DNA of 64,000 bases from Gentiana macrophylla. Its lineage: Eukaryota; Streptophyta; Magnoliopsida; Gentianales; Gentianaceae. Under the pieces are notes generated by a model. The model saw nothing but the letters and a program-made list of their open reading frames with translations. It was not told the DNA's origin and did not search any database. A program made the position numbers and the translations under genes. Positions 57,499-64,000 of the stretch are shown here, in pieces. Where the stretch lies: NCBI GenBank assembly GCA_026214975.1, contig CM047806.1, positions 498,501 through 562,500 of the forward strand. The letters are read 5' to 3'. Each line of letters starts with the position of its first letter. Within the stretch, counting starts at the first letter, position 1.

Positions 57499-60270
57499 AT
57501 CGGTGTTTTGTTGAATTTAATTGAGTTAATTCTTCGATTTTGTTACGATTTATTTTTCGTTCAATAAATGTAGCGATAAATAAGTTGAGAGTTTTTATTT
57601 TTGCCGTGTTTCGATGACCGTAGGGTTAGAATGTGCAAAAAGTTTTTACTCAACTTATGAAACGTGAATTATGTGTTTAGTTGTTACCTAGTCTAACCCT
57701 TGTGCTAAAATTTATCTCGTGGTCATTATCTCAGGTTTCTATGATGCGTTGTGCTTATGAGATTTAGGGTTTCGTGTCTCTCTCTGCATTGTGCATGTGC
57801 AAATTCGTTGTATGGACGATGGCGTTCAAGTAAGTGAACGCCCGTCCGGTTCATAAGTTGCAGGTGAACGCACGTCCGGGTTTTAGGACGTTCGTCCGTT
57901 CCAGAATTTTCAATCCTGCTCTGATTTGAAGAATCAGACGGGCGTCTGTAATTCTAAACTCCCGTCCGGTCGGTTTTCAAAGCGATTTGGCGTCTGAAAA
58001 GTGGAACGCCCGTCCAGTGCTGAGATTTCCCTTGAACGTTCGTCCGGAATGCAGTCCAGGTTCTATTTTTCTTGATTTTATTTTCAATGCTTTATTTGAT
58101 ATGGATACTTTAATTTGAGCTTCTGTGGCTAATTGTTTTTACGTAGATGATCTGAACTTATATGTTTTTACCTTTCCATCTATGAATCCATGTTAGATAA
58201 TTGATAAATTCCTTATATATGATTCATCTAGGCATGTTATAGTTACTGTCGGTTCTCGTATGCTATAACTGTTCTTATCATTGTTAGTAGCTAATGTCGG
58301 TTTCCGTATGCTACATATCGTTATGATGAATCTTTTAAGCTTTGAGACTTATGTGCTTCCTTGTTGTTTTTGTAACTCATATGGGTAGCTACTGTCGGTT
58401 TTCCGTATGCTACGTCCAGACCTTATGAGTTATATCTGTTTAGTATAGCTAACTGTTGGTTTTCCATAATGCTATCACTTTCAACGAGTCTTAAAGCGCG
58501 TCTACACTGCATGTAATGGACAAAGACTTGCCGTTTATCGTAACTTTGTCATTATTTGGTAGACGTTTATTTTATATATGTCATCTTTGCAAATGAGTGG
58601 GCTAGTTTTCTTTATTTTATTTTCTTTTATTTTTGCATATCATTTAGATGCATATCATTTAGTTGCATGTCATCTAGTTGCATTGTTTTTCTATTTTTCT
58701 TTTATTTTTCTTGAGCGTAGTTAATCCATCGGTTTCGTAATACTACCTCGTTTTCTTTATTTTTAGTTTCTGCATAGGCCGTAGTCATTTGTAGGTTGTC
58801 CTCCAAACTCGCTTTCGGCTGAGTCAGTCGAATTTATTTTTATTTATTTTATTTTTAGGATTGCATATCATGTAGGCTGCATTGTAGTATATTTTCATGT
58901 AGTTGCACCTAGCCTACGAGTTTGTGATATTTTCATGTATATGTGTCCATCTTTATGTGAGCATAATTTGAATATCTCTATAAATTCTTTTCCTATATGT
59001 GCTTTATTTGTATAAGTCTAATCTTTTCCCGTAGACTCTTTTGCAATGATCAAGTCTGCAGGATACTTTCGTCATAGCTATTGTGCACTTTCACGATGTA
59101 TTCAGTTGTCCTGTGATGCTCCACAGTCTACTGAGCTATGCAGCAGTTTTGGGTTTCTAAGGGTTTTTCTGGAATTGCAAGCATCCAATCACTAAGTTCT
59201 CTAATTTATTATTTCTGCACAACTTGAGGACAAGTTGCAATCTAAGTGTGGGGAAGGGGATAGATAATTTATGTATCTACTTTCGTTTGCTCATATTTTT
59301 AGTATTTCTATGAAAAGTGCTTAATTTTCAAAAAAATTTGTTTTGTCCTGAGTAACATTTCACTGGCATGCTAGTTTTATAATCTGGCACCGTTAGTTGT
59401 TATCGATGAGTCATATCATGTTCTAAGAATAGATTTAGTAAGTCGATACTCACTTGAACTTCATTTCACGAACCTATTAGATGAAGAGCCAAATATAGAA
59501 TAGTTTCCGGTTAGTTAAAGGAAAGTCAATTCTTGATCTGAGATAACACTTATTTAGCATTAATAAAAGTTAAGAACTTGTGCTATACTCACAGTTAGAA
59601 TCTCAAGACCTTAGTGTTCTTGAGAACTTTGAGAGTCTTGAATGTGTTAGAAATATATTTGACCGAGAGTTTCCAAAGAGTTTGAAAAATATAAAAATAT
59701 ATATATCTATAAATAATAAATGAATAGAATTTCTTTATGGAATTTTGTTTGTAACTATCACCTCGAGTCCATTTGGATCTTTGCCAATTGGGAGTGTGGT
59801 TTACCTTGGACAAGATGAGGATTGAGTGATCTCGGGGTGACTCGCCTCTAATGTAGGGAGTGTGTTATACTTTTGAGACGCGACGATAGGAAATATAAAA
59901 TATACGTTTTTTTGGAATTCTAAGTCAAGTTGATCTAAACCCAGTAGAGACCCGAAAAGTATTTTCTTGGTACTAAGTAAAGGAATTTAGTTGTGAGTTA
60001 TTTACTATGTTCTTGGTAATTAGTTTTTGTTAGGTAAGTGCTGTAGATAGAATGAAGTTTTCGTTTAGTTGACCGGATAATTGTTAGTGCTTGATGTATT
60101 ATATCAAGAGAGGATCGGTGGAAGTTTAGTAGGTTCTGCACACACATCACCGAGTGAGGTCGATTTGTTGAATACTAGCTTGTCATGATTTTGACTATAT
60201 CTCGTGTCAGGTTATGTGGATTCTTGATGGTATGTTCTTGTTTTGTTTTACTCGGGGACGAGCAAAAGAT

Positions 60271-60284
60271 AAGTGTGGGGGAGT
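60271..60284 (+). other. Polypurine tract of the LARD element
   Basis: AAGTGTGGGGGAGT directly abuts the 3' LTR start at 60285, where plus-strand DNA synthesis would begin. Confidence 0.82.
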
Positions 60285-61987
60285 TGTTCAGGGTCAATTT
60301 GTAGTGTTTTTAATGATATATTTTACATCAATTTCCCCATATATGGATGTTTTTCATAGAAATCGAGCTTATAATCGATTAATTGAGTAAATAGTGTTTT
60401 TAATAGGTTAATTGCAAAATGTAACGATTTATGTGCTTAAATTGTGATTTTATGTTATTTTGGGATTGTGTTACGCTTTGGTATATTTTCCTATGTTATA
60501 GATACATATTTTGGCATGCAAGAGGATTAAATGATGAGGTTTTGCATGGAAGAAAAGTGAAATGGAAGGAAGATGGAGATAAAGCTTGGAATGAAGCTTT
60601 CAAGCAGCCGAACTTCCGATGCAGTTCTTGATATGATATACACTGATTTGACTCTCGACCTCAAGAGAAGATTTGTAGGGCTTGAAGAGATGATTCTACA
60701 GGATTTTGAATCACTTCATTCCGACTTATGAGGCCCGAGATATGAGCGTTACAAGTTTGGATGCTGTTGCGGAAACTAGTGGAAAATCCCGAAAACGACT
60801 CGTAATACGACGGGCTAATCAAAAAGGCATTTTCTGAAGAAGAGTCCTTAATGAAAGTTGTAGAGTTTTCCGAGAGCTTTTTTATGACGTTCGGATCATA
60901 ATTTTTGGAGGTCTACAACTCAAGATATGAATTTTAGAAGTTTCATTCCTAAATCTATATTATTTCAAATTGACATACATCAAAACCCTAATTAAATAGA
61001 ATTTCAGCCATGGCCGCCTTATATTATCTATATATATGCGCATGCATTATCCCCATAATTCATAACACAATTTATTCCAGCCGCATATCATACATATCAG
61101 CGGCAGCTCTGAGGGCAATTCAAGGCCGATCACCCGAGCCTTGTGCTCGGGTGATCCGGGTTAGATTAGATGTAGTTTTTTCTTCCGTTTTCGACTCATG
61201 GATCCAACAATTGTACCAACCATGTGAGTTTGATTTTCCAATTTATTCAATCTCTAGTTTATTTTCATGAGCTTTAATTTATTTTGTATCGTTCTATGAT
61301 TTTGATGCTATGATGTGAATTAGATCGAGAGATCAGTTTGCTATTGATACGTTTACAACATACGGAAGTTGCGTAGACTAGATCACCATAGAAATATAGG
61401 ATCTTTAATCATTAATTATGTGACAAATTAATTGGTTAGATTTCTAGGTTGTTAGGTTCTAAAATACGGAAGTTAACTTGAATCTAAACCTTAGTTTTGT
61501 ATGGAAAATCGTTCTCAACATTCGGAAGAGGAGAGATCGATAATTGAATTCACTAAGGAATTAGGAATTCATAGCTTGAGAAATTAGATCCACTAAGGAA
61601 TTAGGGGTTTATATCTCGTGATAAGGTGAAACCACAAATCGAATTAGAATCATGAGATTAACTAGGATTGAGATCACATAGGTTTGTATATTGGTTGTTT
61701 GATCCCATGTCTTTAGTTTAGATTATTTTATTTTGTTTTCTAGGTTAGATTTATTTGATTTGTCCTTTGTTTTTTATGTCTCTTTCTTTCGTTTATTTCG
61801 TTTAAGAGTAACAATTTAGGAGATTAGTGAAATTAGATTCAACATCCCTTTTCCCTGTGGATCGACCCTGTACTTACCCTACTATGCTATCAACTACCCG
61901 ATATTTGGTCGGTTAGGAGTTAGTTTGCATGTTAAGTATAGGTTTATAAATTTTCTTTTGTTTTTATGATGCAAAATCCTCCCAACA
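60285..61987 (+). repeat. 3' LTR of the LARD element (1703 bp)
   Basis: Near-identical to 55774-57476. Hairpin at 61128-61156. Ends CCCAACA before the target duplication ATGGA. Confidence 0.93.
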
Positions 61988-62455
61988 ATGGACTCCATAA
62001 CTTCCTATCTAAAACACGGTATCCTACCAACTGACAAGGATCAGTCCAGGAAGATCAAGCTACAAGCAAGCAGGTATGCTCTTTTTTATGAAATCCTATA
62101 CAGACGATCGTTTATATCACCATGGCTTAGGTGTGCTACCCAGGAGGAAGGAAATTATCTACTCAGGGAAATCCACCTCGGCATTTGTGGAAACCACGCA
62201 GGAGCCCGAACACTGGCTCGTAAATGCCGCTTGTTTGGATATTACTGGCCAACCATGCAAAGCGATGCAAACGAGCTGGTCATGAGGTGCAAGTCATGCC
62301 AGGTGCATGATAACCTGTCTCACCAGCCAGCACAGAACATGATTCTTTTGGTCTCTCCTTGGCCCTTTTATCGGTGGGGGTAGATCTGGTTGGACCCTTC
62401 CCGAGCTCGGGTAACTTGCGGTTTCTTGTCGTGGCCGTTGATTACTTTACTACGA
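61988..62455 (+). pseudogene. Tat integrase, first copy (zinc finger and start of core)
   Basis: Continues the Tat polyprotein after the LARD insert: MDSITSYLKHGILPTDKDQS, then RYALFYEILYRRSF and the HHCC finger (HLGICGNHAGARTLARKC, then CKSCQVHDN). A frame change near 62380 leads to VDLVGPFPSSGN and VAVDYFT, where it stops matching at about 62456. The catalytic core beyond the first Asp region is missing here. Confidence 0.87.
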
Positions 62456-63228
62456 AAGACAATTTTGTAATTGTTTTATTTAATAAATGAAATGATATTA
62501 TTATTCATATTTATTATTCTCATAATCACCGATGTGACAATAGTATTTACACTACTGAAAAAACCCTGAGTATATCGTTTATGTAATCACTTAACTCGCT
62601 GTATGAGATATACACGGGAGGATTGAGTTAGTGAAGATGTACTTAAAATACAATTAGTCCGTAGTAAAGTTAATCGAGAGTATCGGGTCTCCTTTAACGC
62701 ATTATTAATGCGCGAGGAAGGAAATTATTCAGGGTCCGTTTCGATATCCGTTTGATGCTGCGAAGAGGCTGCTGTAACAGAAAACGCAGGATTCACAGAT
62801 ACACTACCTGTGACTTCCTCGATTTTCTGGGAGAGTTTGGACCAAATTATTAATTTAGTAACTAATTAAAGATCCGAGGACGGGTTATGAAATCGTTAGC
62901 CTTTCGGTGTGTTCTCGGTGAACCGCCTTAAAGTTTCAAAAGCGAGATCACGTTTTCAATTCGTAGTGTCTACTTGAGATTGAATGATAGTAAAAGAACA
63001 ATAAATCTTGGATAAAGCGGTTCGCTTATAGGTTGGGTGGTCAATTGAGCTTAGCTCGAGCGACTTAACCTCCTAGTGTGATGTATGCACGGGGTCCCGC
63101 AAGACTAAGCCAAACCGAGGCGGAGGGGTGATTCCTTCTAATCTCAATAGGGCTCTCTTGACCCGATTTCGTCCATTTGTCACATATGTTCCAACGAATA
63201 GGGCGGGTAGGCTTGCCTACGTCACCGA
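62456..63228. other. About 770 bp of unassigned DNA between the two integrase copies
   Basis: Starts GACAATTTTGTAATTG and ends TACGTCACCGA. No domain-bearing frame. Not the LTR family of 25871-27671 as far as I can see. It could be a fragment of another element's LTR. Neither TG/CA ends nor a clear target duplication are visible. Confidence 0.35.
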
Positions 63229-63810
63229 CTACTCGGGAAATCCACCTCGGCATTTGTGGAAACCACGCAGAGCCCGGACAACCGCTCAGTAAATGCCGCT
63301 TGTTTGGATATTCCAACCATGCAAAGCGATGCAAACGAAGCCGGTCATGAGGTGCAAGTCATGCCAGGTGCATGATAACTGTCTCACCCGGCCAAAGACA
63401 AACATGATTACTTTTGGTCTCTCCTTGGCCCTTTTATCGCTGGGGGTAGATCTGGTTGGACCCTTCCCGAGCTCCGTGTAACTTGCGCTTGTCGTGGCCG
63501 TTGATTACTTTACTAAGTGGGTGGAGGCCGAGGCCTTGACCACCATCACCGCAAAATCCATACGAAATTTTTGTGGAAGAATATCGCTCATCGTTTTGGG
63601 ATACCCAAGATCCTGTGTCGATAAATGGAATGCAATTTGAGGACAGGATCGGGTCACAGAGTGCGCCGAATGGGTATAGTCCAACATTTCACCTCACAGT
63701 TACCCCAGGGCCAACGGCCAGAGTAGAAGCAACAAGCAGGCGACTCAAGGTTGGGTTGAAAAAGAGATTGGAAGTGGGTTGAAAAGAGATTGGAAGAAGA
63801 GGGACAAGCA
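63229..63810 (+). pseudogene. Tat integrase, second degraded copy
   Basis: Repeats the first copy from CTACTC-GGGAAATCCACCTCGG through CATTTGTGGAAACCACGCAG, with small deletions. It continues further: KWVEAEALTTITAKSIRNF, a frameshifted NGMQFED block with the second Asp, remnants of the Glu region, then RLKVGLKKRLEVG. It is cut at 63811 by an LTR. Clearly non-functional. Confidence 0.82.
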
Positions 63811-64000
63811 TGTTGGAATAGTGTCCTAAACCCAATCGGGTTGGACCGGATCCGACCGGGTCGGATCATTTCTACTATTTCTTTATGTTTATACATATGT
63901 AAAATGGCTTTTCTGTTGTCATATATATGTTCTTTTAGAGAACCAATTGTGAATTGTTATATGATAACGTCTTTAGTATTAAACTGTGATAGAGAAACCA
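63811..64000 (+). repeat. Copia-type LTR, 5' part, runs off the window
   Basis: Starts TGTTGGAATAGTGTCCTAAA right after the degraded Tat integrase. It matches the inverted sequence of 27671 downwards with scattered differences. A near-palindrome GGATCCGACC-G-GGTCGGATC lies at about 63849-63868. Whether a complete element follows cannot be told from this window. Confidence 0.85.

Larger units (their letters stand above)
57477..60284 (+). other. Internal region of the LARD element (no coding capacity)
   Basis: Primer site, then two motif clusters (57836-58047 and 58241-58473), AT-rich sequence and tandem words (CATATCATTTAG / GCATGTCATCTAGTTGCAT near 58636-58682). GAGGACAAGTTGCAATCTAA leads into GTGTGGGGAAGGGG (59230-59263), an internal polypurine-like tract, before the real one at the 3' LTR. 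No frame longer than about 72 codons and no retroviral motif. Confidence 0.8.
55774..61987 (+). mobile_element. Non-coding LTR element (LARD) inserted in the Tat element
   Basis: It is flanked by the 5-bp duplication ATGGA (55769-55773 and 61988-61992). Two LTRs of 1703 bp each (TGTTCAGGG...CCCAACA) surround 2808 bp of internal DNA. The internal part has an Asp-type primer site at its start and a polypurine tract at its end, but no gag or pol. A complete, recently moved, non-autonomous element. Primer site and polypurine tract of Athila/Tat type suggest mobilisation by a gypsy relative. Confidence 0.93.
43429..63810 (+). mobile_element. Tat-lineage gypsy element, interrupted by two other elements, 3' truncated
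   Basis: The order is 5' LTR (43429-44098), primer-site region, gag, protease, [Athila insert], RT and two RNase H domains, [LARD insert], integrase, a second partial integrase, then another LTR at 63811. If both inserts are removed, the reading runs HKLHVDPARK into the RT and TWMD into SITSYLKHG. Two RNase H domains, the second archaeal-like, mark the Tat lineage. No 3' LTR lies inside the window. Frameshifts and stops in gag and integrase show it is inactive. Confidence 0.9.

Overview
The window is nuclear DNA of a eudicot plant. Spliced plant genes with GT-AG introns, LTR retrotransposons of the Athila, Tat and copia types, several MITE families and a nuclear copy of plastid rps7 all point the same way. 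Nothing looks bacterial, and I see no CRISPR array, operon or tRNA gene. All gene models were spliced by eye from conserved protein sequence and exon phase.

Genic left part (1-20.1 kb). A secreted glycine-rich, eight-cysteine cell-wall-type protein (+, 1077-1526) is followed by two minus-strand genes. One is a 15-exon DUF707 membrane protein of 404 aa (7678 to 2955). The other is an about 18-exon katanin p80 WD40 regulatory subunit of about 866 aa (19306 to about 10543). Their introns and flanks carry MITEs and a TRIM-like fragment.

Mobile-element belt (20.5-36.4 kb). In order: a complete short gypsy-type element that keeps only gag and protease (20502-24144, 5-bp TSD); a 150-bp Mutator-type MITE; a minus-strand copia-type LTR (about 25871-27671); a piece of plastid rps7; a rearranged copia element whose integrase is inverted against its reverse transcriptase; a 3.6-kb non-autonomous MULE with 9-bp TSD filled with a minisatellite; and a TIR element full of TCGACC palindromes.

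Second genic island (37.1-41.1 kb). A small Ser-rich plant protein (+, 37137-37520) converges on a GID8-like LisH/CTLH/CRA protein (-, 41045 to 37818; 226 aa). A Tourist-type MITE lies in the upstream region of the latter.

Nested retrotransposon stack (41.6-64 kb). A LINE remnant was hit by a Tat-lineage element (5' LTR 43429-44098). The Tat element was hit between protease and RT by an Athila-type element (46448-53994, TSD GAAAC), and between RNase H and integrase by a non-coding LTR element (LARD, 55774-61987, TSD ATGGA, two 1703-bp LTRs about 1 percent different). The Tat integrase region is then duplicated, with about 770 bp of unassigned DNA between the copies. At 63811 it is interrupted by an LTR of the same family as the one at 25.9-27.7 kb, in opposite orientation.

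I found no undescribed enzymatic system. The most unusual signals are structural: a perfect 12-bp hairpin in the LARD transcript leader, palindrome and motif clusters around retroelement leaders, the gag-protease-only element, and the MULE with captured coding-like sequence plus minisatellite.
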